Assembly (NCBI GenBank): GCA_034440615.1
Contig: JAOTOM010004873.1
Span: 226,001 to 290,000 of the forward strand
Direction of reading: 5' to 3'
DNA from: Ashinkailepas kermadecensis
Lineage: Eukaryota; Arthropoda; Thecostraca; Neolepadidae
Length of the DNA: 64,000 nt
The notes under the pieces were generated by a model. The model saw only the letters and a list, made by a program, of their open reading frames with translations. It ran no database searches and had not been told where the DNA came from. Of this stretch, positions 1 to 11,645 are shown piece after piece; the stretch's first letter is position 1, and each line of letters opens with the position of its first letter. Both the position numbers and the translations under genes were made by a program.

Positions 1-1660
1 GAGGAGACATCCAAAACCTGTAAAGAGGCTCCAGGAAATGAGACGAGACCCCCTAAGACGCAAGAGGAGGCCTATAATTTGCAAGAAGAAGCCCTAAGAA
101 ATGGTAGGAGTCGTGCCGGAGTACTTGAAAATCACGGTATGGCCCAAAAAGATCCGGCCGGGGCCCCTGCAAATCACGCTGAGCCTGTGGTACCAAAAAT
201 TCACGCCCGGACCATGAAAATCACGCTAGAGGCACGACAGGTGGTACTGTTCCCCAACAGTCTCATTGGGACACAAATGAAGCAACGAAATACAATCCGG
301 AGCAACGAAAAATAATCCGGACATGGATAATCACTCTGGGACCCCAACAATGGCGGCAAAAGCCTCCAAAACGTACCAGACCCCCCAAAAGTGTCGAGGT
401 CGCTAAAACTGGCACTAGGGATCCAAGCAAATGACGTCGGGATACAAAAGATTACATTGGACAAAAAGTCGCGTCGCAGCCCTTCAAAATCATACTAGGG
501 CACCGAAAAAAAACATCGTGCCTTGGCCCCCAAAAGTCACACTGGGGCCACCAAAATTCGCGTCGGTCCACCAGAATTTGCGCAGGGGGTTCCAAATAAT
601 TACGTGGGCCCCAGAAAACTCGCTCCGAGGCCCGAAAATCTGCAACAGGAACCGCCAAGATCGCGTTGGGGCCACAGCTAAGCACAATGCGCCCCGCAAA
701 CTCGAACCGGTCCCCCCAAATATCGCGCTCGGGACCCACAATTCCCATCGGTAGTCCCAAAAATTTGGTCTGGGCATCAAAAATTAATGTCGGGGCTCCC
801 AATAATTGGCGTCTAGGGCCCCACATAAGCACAGTGTGACCCCAAAAATCGCATCGGTATCCCCCAAAAATGAAGCCGAAGCCCTCCAAAATACGGAGGG
901 ATTCCCAAAAAATAAACGTCCGGGTCTGGAAAATAGCTCTGGAGCACCCAACATATCAAATGCCTTCACAAATCGCGTACGGCCACGAAAAACATATCGG
1001 AGCTCGACAAAAATCGAGGTGAGATACAAAAACATGGCGCCAGGGGCTCGAAGAATCAGGCCGGGACTAGGACCTTAAAAAATCAGAAGAGATCAACAAA
1101 AATCGCGTTGAGCTCAGAAAACTGGCGTTGGGTCCCCGGAACCACGCGCCTGTGCGCGATAAGTCGCACTGGGACCCATAATAATTGCACCGGAACCCAA
1201 AAATCGTACTGGGGCCCCACAAATGTGCGTCAGAAGCCCCAAATGAACACAGCGGAACCATAAGAGCACAACGGGGCCGAAAATGCAACTGGCCCTCCAA
1301 AGCGCAGAGTGTCGCAAAAAGCGACAGGGCCTTAAAACATGCGTTGCAGCCATAAATAAACATGCCGGGAGCTCTAAAGGAAATACATCGGAAGTTCTCA
1401 AGGCATACAGGGGCCATGCGACCGCACAGGGGCCTGAAAAAGGGGCTGGGGACGCAAAAAGCAACATGGTCCCAAAACGAACAAAAAGACCGGGCACTAA
1501 CTAGACATATCGGGATCTTTGAAAGCCCCCGACATCCAAAAAAGTCATCGGTGCACAAAAAGCAACAAACCCTAAAACGAGCAGTGGTTTCGAAAATGCG
1601 TTGGACCCCTAACAAAAATGGATTGGAGCCCTAAGACACATCCGTAGAGGAAGAAAGACG
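1..1660. repeat. Degenerate ~28-31 bp interspersed array, copy 1
   Basis: The stretch is built from strongly diverged short units that alternate a G/C run (ggcccc-like), a run of A (caaaaat) and a cgcgctgg/cactgg-like element, about every 27-31 bases. No coding potential is convincing; the open frames on both strands are by-products. Landmarks between about 205 and 440 (tcacgctagaggca then gacaggt, followed by a ctgggac/caacaatgg segment) recur in the same order at 61585-61710, so this is a copy of one dispersed repeat and not just similar composition. Confidence 0.7.
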
Positions 1661-3719
1661 AAAGGGGTCCAAAAAAGAACACTGAGACAGGGCCACGGTT
1701 CGGTAGCCAATCTGGGAGCATATTTAATCAAAGATATGACGTGCATCAAAGCTCAGCGGGTATCCGTATTTCTTAACCACCATACAATGTGGGAAGTAGG
1801 ACATAATGATCGAATTTATTTAATCGAATTTTCGCAGCGAACGCTCATACGAAACATTCCGTCACGTCAAATATGGTGCAAGTCTATCATGTGGCAGCAA
1901 TTAGCAAAACGTAGGAGGCCTAGCAGAAACCGTAGCATCGCACGGAGTGTGGCGAATGCACCGAATGCGCAAGATGGGTGTGCACGTGCACGAACGTTGG
2001 CGTCGTGGCGACCGGGCGTTACGAACTGGAATGTCTGAAATTGGGAAATGTTACATTTTAAAGTGATTTGTATAGGTCTAATTTCAGCAGTGTGAGGTGA
2101 TCAAGGGATACCAAATGAAAACCTTGGAACAGGGTGGGGGAGTTAGGGTTGAAATCCGACGAATCAGAAACGATAGTGGTAGATTAGGCCCCTCCACAGG
2201 GCAATTCAGTTGGTCACTAATTATTTTTATTTAAAAAGGTCCCCTTTGACAAAATAGTGGTCGAAATCTGAGGTCTTTTTTAATAGGGTAGGTGAACCCC
2301 TCCAAATACATTTACCCCTCCCCTTAACGCAAATATAGGTACGTCACTGGTCCCCCAATCATTTTCAGAATCATACGCCCATGGGGCAATGGCACCATTG
2401 GGGGGCAAATTCCCCCTCACAAGCATACAAAGCAACACCGATGCCCATATAAAATGGGAGGAGTGATGTTTTTAAATGCATTTTCTTCCCACAAACTTGT
2501 CTTCTACAGCCTGCATGATTAGAGCTTCCCAGCTTCAATACCTTCTCAACGACGTCATTTACAAAACGGTACAGCACAGCGAAAACCATGGGCGTGACTG
2601 CGTGGAATTTGAAGGTTTTGCGTTATTTATGCATTGCCATTGATTTATTGTTGCATTGTCATTTATGCATTTTTGTTCAATGCTTGTTCTTGCCGTGAAA
2701 TTATTCGATGGGGATTTGTTATTTTAGCTTGTGTACCATGTGCCTTGCAGCCAGCACCAAATGTTATTTAAAAAAAACAATAAATCTCTAAGATGACGAT
2801 CAGAACACCAATTCAATCCATTTATCGTTGCCACCTTCGCGAAATTGTCGTCCTTGGACTGAGAAATGATCATTTATGCTTGCTCATGACATCAAGCTGG
2901 TGGGAATGACTAACAGTAGTGATGAATCTAGCTATATTCAGTTAGACTTGGTGGACATAGAAGTGAGTTGATCGATGGGAGTTATCTTTAAGATATGCTT
3001 AGCACCAGCCCCGCCAGCTCGATGCAATCTAGAGGCAAGCGGGAAGATTCTTCTGGTCGAGAAAGCATTAAGACATTGGTTTGTTTTGACACTTAGGTAT
3101 TTATCCACATATTACTTATTTATTCCCTGGTATGGCTCAGTTCTCAGCGACAAAAAATGTTATTGCGTTTTGCGTAAATGATGCACCATGCCAATTACAA
3201 ACAAGACATAAATATGAAATCATGTTTCCAGTTCTGGAACCATAGTAAGAGCCTAAGAAACAATAGGAGGCCCTGACACAGTGGAGGCCCTTTCGGGGAG
3301 CAGGAGGCTCCCTTTCAACATTGCCCCCCCCCCCCCACCCTGGAAGAATTTCGTGGCGACGCCACTGTTCTCAAGGCGACAAATGAGCCAACAGAAAATG
3401 CTTCTGCCACCAATGCGCTTCCATTCACGTTGCTCCAGCAAAAAATGAGCAAGCAACGCAGAACAGGTTGCAGCCTTTGAAGGAACAGCGCGATTTGCGA
3501 GCGGCATTCAACCAATTTATGACTAGCATTAACGGTCTGTAGTAATAGTCACCCAAGCCCCTACAGGTAGGTTTTTCCTTCATACGTGTGCCTAATTTTA
3601 CCGTGTAATTTTCGGAATTATAAAACTGTGACATCCCACTGATAATGCATTTTCTGACTTCACTGAGGACCGTTGTGTCTCCGGAGGTACGCCAAATAGC
3701 AGACCGAGTGTCCTCGGAT
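1661..3719. other. Unassigned AT-richer DNA, no gene recognised
   Basis: No frame shows a recognisable protein or splice-bounded exon. A run of 13 C near 3325 followed by an end reading ggcgacgccactg (about 3352-3364) resembles the terminus of a hAT-type element, but no matching left end or target duplication was found. A gtacgtcactg sequence near 2341-2351 is a second orphan terminus of similar kind. Confidence 0.5.
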
Positions 3720-3729
3720 GACCTCAATC

Positions 3730-3892
3730 GTGATGTGGCCACTAGCATCGGGATGCAGTGCCGGCGGCTCTGCTGTGATGTGGCCACTAGCATCGGTATG
3801 CAGTGCCGGCGGCTCTGCTCTTGTGATGTGATGCGGCGGCTCTGCTGTGATGTAGCCACTAGCATCGGGATGTAGTGCCGGCGGCTCTGCTC
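3730..3892. repeat. 45-bp minisatellite
   Basis: About 3.5 copies of a ~45-bp unit containing ggccactagcatcggga and gccggcggctctgc. The third unit is shortened. Confidence 0.85.
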
Positions 3893-6639
3893 TTCTGCTA
3901 ATGTCAGGCCTGAGTAGGCTTCATACCTTGTTGTTGGGCCCCTCAAGAATACCTACTCGGCAGCCACCATCTTTGACGACTCAAACGGGAAGGTGGTGGT
4001 GCAGCCGCCTGGCTATTTAATTTAATTTAATTTAATATTCGGTTCGCCCGTGACCTCCCAAGTCACGGTCTAAAAATTATGCACGAAGAAATGGTGTCGC
4101 TTTGAGCATTTGTTTTCTCGAAAATGTTATGAAACAAGACAGAATATGGACGAACAATTGTAGTTGCACTGGCACGCTGTTGTACTTCATACCTTCGATC
4201 ACATTCCAAAGCCGCTTCCAAAGATGTGCCTGTGTAAATAAGCGTATTGAATGTAATCGAAGCTACCACAAAGCACCCAGTGATTAAATCCGCTTGCCTG
4301 GGACGGATGCTGGCTAGGACCGCACAGTGCGTCAGTACAACTTACATTCGCTGGTTATGGCTCAGTCCAGCGTAGTTCAAATTCCATCAGTAATAAAAAC
4401 ATGGCCACTATTCGTCTCAGTAATGCCTTTGCATTTTGTCTTCATCGAACTGGAATACAAATCGGGACGTATGTTTGTGTAAAATTACATTGTCATTTCG
4501 GGGCACAATAGGACAAGGCGCCTTTGTTTTTCTCATTGACAAATCACAGTTACTTTTTGTGGTTCCCATATATAACCATAATCTGAAATATGTGACACAG
4601 AACCAGCTTGGCATTGCCATTGGTGAATTCTGAGGATGCACCTCGGTCGTTGCCATTGGTGCCATCGTTGCCATTGGTGCCATCGTTGCCTCGGTCATTG
4701 CCATTGGTGAATTCTGAGGATGCACCTCGGTCGTTGTTCGCGGCCGCCGAGAACATATGCTTTAGAAAACGTGATAAATATACCAAGTAGAACTCACCGA
4801 ATACATCACATCAGTGTGGCCAAATTCGCTCAGCTGGGCATCCGGATGTTGATGAAAAATATCTCCCTGGATAATTTGGATGGTCAATGGAAATAATCGG
4901 CATTCAGCTGATCCATTATTTCGACATAGGCTTACATTCCGATAATGATGACTATTTTCCTCAGGATTTGAAAACCACCTCAATTTGGAATTGAATTTAC
5001 ATCCCTCCGCAGATGGCTAAAATCATGAATTTTGACACACTATCACATCCTAGGCTGACCTCAAATGACCTCGAATTAAATGTAACAACAGCTGATACTA
5101 TGGCAGGTGGCCCACATTCAACATTGCATTTCATTTATATTCACATTACCTGGCTGGAACTTGAATGGAGATTTGCGCGTATTTATGAGCCTAGCATTAG
5201 TGTTAATGCGCATTATACCCGTCAATACTAGAACAACATGTATCGTAGTGTTCGTGGTGGTGTGAGCATGCAAATATTCCTAGATACTTGTGCGTTCAGA
5301 CTCAGGACTCAGATATCCTAACCGTCTGACAGGGGATTATATAATTTGAGTCAGGAGGCCAATAGCATCACGTCAGTATTCCACCCGAACACCTACTTAT
5401 ATACACTTCTTTATACCCAGGGTGTTAAAAAAAATTTGCTATCCCCTACCCACGATCTTACAACTGACGCTCTACCTCCATGTCCAGTCGGATGCGAGCT
5501 TGAAACTTGAAACTTTCAGGGATATGCTCAAGGTACAAGTAGCCGAACGCAGCAATTCAGTATCTGCTCCTCTCTCCCATTTCCTCTAGAGCCAAGTACT
5601 ATTGCTGGATATCTGATGCTTTCGTCTAACATAAAATCAACACCACATCCGAAGTGAAAGGGAAGTCAAGTTTCACCAGTGATGAGCTGGAATATCTTGT
5701 CTACAGAGTGGACAAGGACTCAAGGACAACCTTGTAATGGAAGGTTCGGCTGCCGCTAGGCACTGGTTTTGTCCAGGGGACCAGCCAGGATTTTTTTCCT
5801 TCAGGATTTTTTCTAAAGGGGCGACCAAAGATATGTGATGAAAGAGAGACCGCTATCGTCGCGCGAAGCGAACCGAAAAAAGTGTTTTGCGCTGTGAAAA
5901 TGTGAAAATGTCTCGCTTTATCTGGTGTATATTTAGTTGCTAATGGAGGCCTTGGTTGTGCCTTTAGTTTGGACAAAATTATTCGGAAAGGCGGGGAAGG
6001 GCATTCGCCAATTACGAGCAGGAGATAGGACATCAGCTCAAAATAGGCATGAGGAAGAACAACGGGGAAGGCCGAGGCGATATGAAGAGGAGCCAGGGCT
6101 ACTAAGCCAATTTTCAACTGACTGGAGTGTCTGCATTGTCCAGGGTACTCATGTGTCAATACATCTCAACCATTCCACTATTGTTATGAAATAGTGTGCG
6201 ATGCTCATCGATTATGCACCCTTTCTGTAGGATTATAAACATTACCGGTTACTCATTCATGATCGGTGATAAAGTATGGCGCAGAATCGATGCGATACTT
6301 GCAGCTTCTGTATCAGTAGTTCGGAATATCCTCATTTCACAATGAACGTCATGAGTCGTGAACAACATTGCGGTAAAGCTGGGCGTCGCGGCAATTTCCG
6401 GCCCCATAGGCAAATAAATCCACCGAACATACCTCATGATACGTTCATTATGCAAGGAATGAACATAATACTATTGGTAGGACACTTTGTGCAATGTTCA
6501 TTAGCGTGATAGTCTTCAATACATGCGGCAGCCACCTTTTGGTTCATAGGCATGTTCAGGTAGTCCATATTTGTGCATGATGCGACAGTGAGGATTCTGT
6601 GGGCCGGGGTTAATACACCGCGTGGTCGGTGCAATGACC
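3893..6639. other. No gene recognised; small repeats only
   Basis: Contains a short (atttA)n-type tract near 4015-4035 and, at 4612-4737, two copies of a gaattctgaggatgcacctcgg segment separated by several 17-18 bp units carrying ttgccattggtg. The rest has no open frame with recognisable similarity. A first exon of the downstream LRR gene could be hidden here but I could not identify one. Confidence 0.5.
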
Positions 6640-7250
6640 AGTGCACAGTGTATCGGCGTACCAAAATGACGTGCAGTGTGAATGTACAGTGTGCAGTGCA
6701 CAGTGTACAGTGTACCGGCGTACCACACATGACGTGCAGTGGGAGTGTACAGTGTACAGTGTACAGTGTACAGTGTACAGTGTACAGTGTACAGTGTACA
6801 ATGTACAGTGTACAGTGCACAGTGTGCAGTGCATACTGTGCAGTGTGCAGTGAACAGTGTATAGTGTGCAGTGTACAGTGTACACTGTACACCATACCGG
6901 CGCGCCACATATGACGTGCAGTGTGTACAGTGTGCAATGTACAGTGTACAGTGTACAGTGCACAGTGTACACTGTACACTATACCGGCGTGCCACATATG
7001 ACGTGCAGTGTACAGTGTACAATGTGTAGAGTACGGTGTGCAGTGTACAGTGTACAATGCACAATGTACAGTGTACAGTGTACAGTGTTACAGTGTGGAG
7101 TGTACAGTATACAGTGTACACTGTACCGGCGTGCCACACATGACGTGCAGTGTAGTGTCCAGTGTGTACAGTGTGCAGTGTGCAGTGTCCCGTGTACAGT
7201 TTACAGTGTTCAGTGTACAGTGTACACTGCACTAGCGTGCCGCACATGAC
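6640..7250. repeat. GTACAGT-rich minisatellite abutting exon A
   Basis: Alternation of gtacagt, gtgcagt and tacactgtac units, roughly a 10-bp rhythm, interrupted six times by a longer segment ending in catgacgtgcag or a close variant (about 6662-6676, 6723-6739, 6904-6921, 6991-7008, 7133-7150 and 7239-7256). The last such segment directly precedes exon A. Cys/Val/Thr-rich open frames on both strands result from the repeat. Confidence 0.9.
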
Positions 7251-7256
7251 GTGCAG

Positions 7257-7356
7257 CGGCTGGTCTGACGCCGCAGGTCTGGACATCGTGTGCGACTCGG
7301 CCGACACGGACACACTCACCATGGCCATGGACCACATCAAGGGGATGCCGAACACG
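7257..7356 (+). CDS. LRR surface protein, exon A (N-terminal cysteine segment)
   Basis: This is the most upstream exon I can support, probably the second of the gene. It encodes about 33 residues, including a GLDIVC motif, that fit the N-terminal cap before the LRRs. The 3' border is clear: the frame ends after codon acg at a GTGAGG donor, phase 0, and exon B continues in phase. The 5' border is uncertain. The acceptor may be the cag at 7254-7256, the last copy of a motif repeated six times in the preceding array, or the cag at 7274-7276, which would make the exon 80 bases. The signal peptide must lie on an earlier exon, not found. The arrangement resembles the start of Drosophila CG14762-type proteins (family memory, not a search). 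Confidence 0.72.
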
Positions 7357-7389
7357 GTGAGGCGCCAGCGGCGGCCCGCCGCCCTCTGC

Positions 7390-7838
7390 CCTTACAGCGG
7401 GCCGGCTCGGCGGACTGGCCACTTACAGCGGGCCGGCTCGGCGGACTGGCCACTTACAGCGGGCCGGCTCGGCGGACTGGCCACTTACAGCGGGCCGGCT
7501 CGGTGGACTGGCCACTTACAGCGGGCCGGCTCGGCGGACTGGCCACTTACAGCGGGCCGGCTCGGTGGACTGGCCACTTACAGCGGGCCGGCTCGGCGGA
7601 CTGGCCACTTACAGCGGGCCGGCTCGGCGGACTGGCCACTTACAGCGGGCCGGCTCGGTGGACTGGCCACTTACAGCGGGCCGGCTCGGCGGACTGGCCA
7701 CTTACAGCGGGCCGGCTCGGTGGACTGGCCACTTACAGCGGGCCGGCTCGGTGGACTGGCCACTTACAGCGGGCCGGCTCGGTGGACTGGCCACTTACAG
7801 CGGGCCGGCTCGGCGGACTGGCCACTTACAGCGGGCCG
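7390..7838. repeat. 31-bp minisatellite in intron A
   Basis: About 14 copies of a 31-bp unit (cttacagcgggccggctcgg plus cggactggcca) with very few differences, chiefly ggcgg versus ggtgg. It begins about 33 bases after the donor of exon A. Because 31 is not a multiple of 3, all three frames stay open and give spurious 135-235-residue frames. Each unit contains ttacag, an acceptor-like sequence. Confidence 0.95.
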
Positions 7839-8301
7839 ATCGCCGCGCCGGCTCCCGGTCACTGAGTGATGAGCGAAGCGCAGCCCTTCGCCGCTCGTTG
7901 GTCTTGGATTGCCGGCGTCGTTGCGCCACGATCGGAGATTCGATGCGCTCCGCAGCACGTCGCCCGGCATGAACTGTATTGCCATCATCAGGCCGAACGT
8001 GTGCCGGTCGTCTGCGGCCTAGTCCGCCGAGATAGCCGTGCCACTTGACTCGTTTGCGCTTATCGCGGCCATCGCTCTGGCGAGCCGAGATCGCATCATG
8101 CCGGACGTGTTCCGGCGAGGCAGCGAGTGTCATGGTGGAGGCGTCATCTAGCACACATACGGGCCCTCCTCCGTGTCAGATGTCCAGTAGGTAAGTACCT
8201 GTTTAAGCAGAGATGCGCCTTCTGATTGCGAAATCAAATTGCTCTCGAGATCACCGCTGCACAATTCGTGCACGGCCAGACGGCTGTTTCTGTCACATGG
8301 C

Positions 8302-8562
8302 GTGAGAAGTCTCTGTCACGCCGTCATCACTCACCTAACCGAGTCCACCCGCGACCAATCGGTGTGAGAGGCTCTGTCACGCCGTTATCACTCACCTAAC
8401 CGAGTCCACCCGCGACCAATCAGCGTGAGAGGTCTCTGTCACGCCGTCATCACTCACCTAACCGAGTCCACCCGCGACCAATCAGCGTGAGAGGTCTCTG
8501 TCACGCCGTCATCACTCACCTAACCGAGTCCACCCGCGACCAATCAGCGTGAGGGGTCACCG
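8302..8562. repeat. 62-bp minisatellite
   Basis: About four copies of a ~62-bp unit that includes ctctgtcacgccgtcatcac and ccgagtccacccgcgaccaa. Copies are nearly identical, suggesting recent expansion. Confidence 0.93.
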
Positions 8563-9429
8563 TCAAGCCAGTGGCGGTGGTGGGTCAGCTTGTCATCACT
8601 TGCGAGTCACCTGCAGCTGTTTTGACCGCGATACCTCAGAGTTTCAGACGGCACATGCCATAGCCACTAAATTGCATGACGCAGATACGTTGTCTTAAGC
8701 CTCTCCAGAGAAATCGTCAAGTAATCAGTGTACAAAAAAAATATAATCGTCGACTACGAAAAATGCAATATCCAACGATCACATCACTCGTGGGTGATGT
8801 ACACTCATGGGTTTTAAGGTCATTTAAGGTTCCGTGGGTTTTCTGTGCTCGAGCATCCATCGGTTGTTAAGCGATGGAACATCCCTATGTTTTAGGCGAT
8901 CGAACATCGATGGACTTTAGGTGACCGAACTGGAATCGAATTCGCAGTCGTATGGTGTCGCGAAAATGAAGCCAATTTTCTGCTGTAACAGATACGCCGC
9001 GTCGTAGTTGTTGCAGTCACAGCTTTATCGTACAGCAGTGACGTCACCTCGTGGTGCTGTATTTGCCTTCGCACCGTGTCGCAATAACGTCGGTCGACAT
9101 TTTGCCTGCAGCGCTACTGTGGCGTCGCGGTTCTTGCAGTCGTAGTTTATCGCGTAATGGTATTGTGGCATCGCAGTATTCGCATTCGCAGTCGTGTCGT
9201 GTCGTGTCGCGGGAAGTCGCGTCGCAGCGGTAGTAGTCGCAGTCGTGTCGTGTAGAAGTAAAGTAGTTCAAAGTTATTGGTGTAGCAGTAATTCCGGGCA
9301 GTCGTCCATCACCGGAATGTGCCACTTCACCTCAACGGCATAGTGCTACCATATGTATTGGCATGTCATCAACATACCGACATAACGCAGGCGGCTGACG
9401 TCACCTCTAACTATCCACCAGCCAGATTT

Positions 9430-9525
9430 GGCGGGTTTAAAAAAACCGGCGTCCAGTGGGACTCAAACTCACGTCCCACCGCCGATAATTGACCGACGTG
9501 ACACCACCACGTGGCACGACTCACA
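9430..9525 (-). mobile_element. Probable tRNA-derived SINE fragment
   Basis: On the minus strand the segment has an A-box-like tgccacgtgg (complement of about 9507-9516) and, some 40 bases later, a B-box-like agtttgagtccc (complement of 9458-9469), followed by a T-rich tail (complement of the A run at 9439-9445). The spacing fits the internal RNA polymerase III promoter of a tRNA. No target duplication was found, so the ends are approximate. Confidence 0.45.
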
Positions 9526-9748
9526 TCAGAAATCACGAGGGACTTTGGAAGATTTAACCCAGAGCTCGTGCAAGCTATCTGGGACTTTGGGATTTCGTCA
9601 AGGGTCGAGGTTAAGATTTAAGATTTGAACGACTGCTTCTTTGAAACGTAAAAGACAGTACGAGAGACAACTGCGCGTGGTGTCAACCGTGTCAAAAGCA
9701 TCGGTGTAATTTCTGTTCGGCTTTCTCTGTCCCCTGTTCGGTAGAGCA

Positions 9749-10020
9749 GGTGAAGAGAGTGGTGCTCGTCGTCTGATGTTGTCGCAGCCCACGCCCGACA
9801 GCTGACGCGGTCCTGCTCGTGCAGGAGATCCAGTACATGGGTGAAGAGAGTGGTGCTCGTTGTCTGATGTTGTCGCAGCCCACGCCCGACAGCTGACGCG
9901 GTCCTGCTCGTGCAGGAGATCCAGTACATGGGTGAAGAGAGTGGTGCTCGTCGTCTGATGTTGTCGCAGCCCACGCCCGACAGCTGACGCGGTCCTGCTC
10001 GTGCAGGAGATCCAGTACAT
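9749..10020. repeat. Three 91-bp copies containing the exon B acceptor
   Basis: The segment starting ggtgaagagagtggtgctcg recurs at 9749, 9840 and 9931, a period of exactly 91. Each copy carries tgctcgtgcag followed by gagatccagtacatg, the splice acceptor and first 15 bases of exon B. Only the third copy runs into the full exon, at 10007. Confidence 0.95.
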
Positions 10021-10192
10021 GAAGATCCGCGACTGCAGCCTCCCGCGACTCACCGACTTCTTCTTCATGAGCCTCAGCATCAAGTACCTGCTCATCCTGC
10101 GCTCGCACTTGGCCGTCATCGAGGACAACGCGCTCACCTCGATGGCCAAGTCGCTGGTCACCATCGACTTCAGCAACAACAAGATCAAAACG
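10007..10192 (+). CDS. LRR surface protein, exon B (LRR start)
   Basis: Encodes 62 residues in phase 0 at both ends, after a tgctcgtgcag acceptor and before a GTGAGT donor. It contains the strand leading into the first repeat (EIQYMKIRDCSLPRL), a first diverged LRR and the start of the second (LVTIDFSNNKIKT, matching LxxLDLSxNxI). G or C dominates third codon positions, as in the other exons, in contrast to flanking intron DNA. Its acceptor exists in three tandem copies and its last ~45 coding bases plus donor in two (see the following repeat). Using the downstream donor copy would read through a TGA at 10228, so 10192 is the likely true end. Confidence 0.9.
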
Positions 10193-10298
10193 GTGAGTTG
10201 GCCGCATGCGCGCAAATCAAGTTGTTGACGAAGTCGCTGGTCGCCATCGACATCGGCGACAACAAGATCGAAACGGTGAGTCGCCGCACACACGCAGG
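10149..10298. repeat. Tandem duplication of the exon B donor region
   Basis: Two ~82-bp copies, starting near 10149 and 10231. Each contains aagtcgctggtc, then acaacaagatc, then aaacggtgagt, then a cgcaggtcaag-like end. The first is the 3' end of exon B; the second is a diverged copy (cttcagcaac versus catcggcgac) that keeps the GTGAGT donor. Confidence 0.9.
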
Positions 10299-10315
10299 TC
10301 AAGCTGACTAGTCCG

Positions 10316-10475
10316 TTATTGGCTTTAAGGCGCGTCGATTGCTTCGGTCCTGTAGCGCCGCCTATCTCTCACGCCGAATGGTTGCAGTCGAAGAGCGCGA
10401 CAGCGTGATTCGAACCTACAACCCTCTCGACTAAGAGACGAGCATCCTGACCACTCAGCCCCACGTAAATCAAGG
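10316..10475 (-). mobile_element. tRNA-derived SINE with LINE-like tail
   Basis: Read on the minus strand it begins with a tRNA-like segment: A box ggctgagtggtcagg (complement of 10446-10460) and a perfect B box ggttcgaatcac (complement of 10405-10416), correctly spaced for a pol III promoter. Its 3' part (plus-strand gttattggctttaaggcgcg, from about 10315) aligns with the 3' tail of the LINE at 46984-47037. The SINE 5' end is set by the tRNA start and no confident target duplication was seen. Confidence 0.8.
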
Positions 10476-10569
10476 GACGGTGCGTGGCAGTCAGGGCGAA
10501 ACGGACTACTGCCCGGTGCATGGTGTCTGGGTGGTGTTCCCAGGTTTGACCCGGACCCATAGTGCGCAG

Positions 10570-10815
10570 TGTGTGCGCGTTGTGCGCGTGAGTGTGTATG
10601 TGTGTATGTATATGCGTATGTGTGTATGTGTGTGTGTGTGTGTGTGGTGTGTGTATGTGTATATGTATATGTGTGTATGTGTGTGCGTATGTGTATGTGT
10701 ATGCGCATGTGTATGTGCATGTGTATGCGTATGTGTACGTGTGGTGTGTGTGTGTGTGTGTGAGAGAGAGTGAGAGAGAGAGAGAGAGAGAGTGAGAGAG
10801 AGAGAAAAGAGAGAG
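10570..10815. repeat. (TG)n and (GA)n compound microsatellite
   Basis: A TG/TA-rich tract (about 10575-10760) passes into a GA tract (10761-10822). Long spurious frames encoding Val/Cys or His/Thr strings come from it. Confidence 0.95.
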
Positions 10816-10904
10816 AGAAAAAAGGTCAGAGGCTGGATCCCGGGCGACTGCACAGGACACGGACCCCTGCTGCCGCGTCGTGTACGAAGTGCTCGGAGCG
10901 AGGC

Positions 10905-11645
10905 TCCCGGTAGCTGCACGTGGACACATGCCGTGTCACACAGAGGCTCCATATAGCTGCACGTGGACACATGCTGTGTCACACAGAGGCTCCCTATAGC
11001 TGCACGTGGACACATGCTGTGTCACACAGAGGCTCTCTATATTAGCTGCACGTCTGGGTCCACAGAGTTCTATAGTGCACGTGGACACATGCTGTGTCAC
11101 ACAGAGGCTCCATATAGCTGCACGTGGACACATGCTGTGTCACACAGAGGCTCTCATATAGCTGCACGTGGACACATGCATGTAGACACAGGCTCCAGTG
11201 CACGTGGACACATGCTGTGTCACACAGAGGCTCCATATAGCTGCACGTGGACACATGCTGTGTCACACAGAGGCTCTCTATAGCTGCACGTGGACACATG
11301 CTGTGTCACACAGAGGCTCTCTATAGCTGCACGTGGACACATGCTGTGTCACACAGAGGCTCCATATAGCTGCACGTGGACACATGCTGTGTCACACAGA
11401 AGCTCCATATAGCTGCACGTGGACACATGCTGTGTCACACAGAGGCTCTCTATAGCTGCAAGTAGACACATGCTGTGTCACACAGAGGCTCCATATAGCT
11501 GCACGTGGACACATGCTGTGTCACACAGAGGCTCTCTATAGCTGCAAGTGGACACATGCTGTGTCACACAGAAGCTCCATATAGCTGCACGTGGGCACAT
11601 GCTGTGTCACACAGAGGCTCTCTATAGCTGCACGTGGACACATGT
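10905..11645. repeat. 43-bp minisatellite
   Basis: About 17 copies of a ~43-bp unit containing gctgcacgtggacacatgct and gtgtcacacagaggct. Units end alternately in ccatata or ctctata, and a few copies are shortened (near 11041-11080 and 11175-11205). Confidence 0.95.

Noticed and set aside
2341..2351. gtacgtcactg as a transposon terminus
   Set aside because: Typical of hAT-type ends, but no partner end or target duplication was found within the surrounding 2 kb.
3279..3364. Short element between cagtggaggcc and ggcgacgccactg
   Set aside because: Ends match only partly, the flanking 8-mers differ, and 86 bases is implausibly short; kept only as a possible orphan end.
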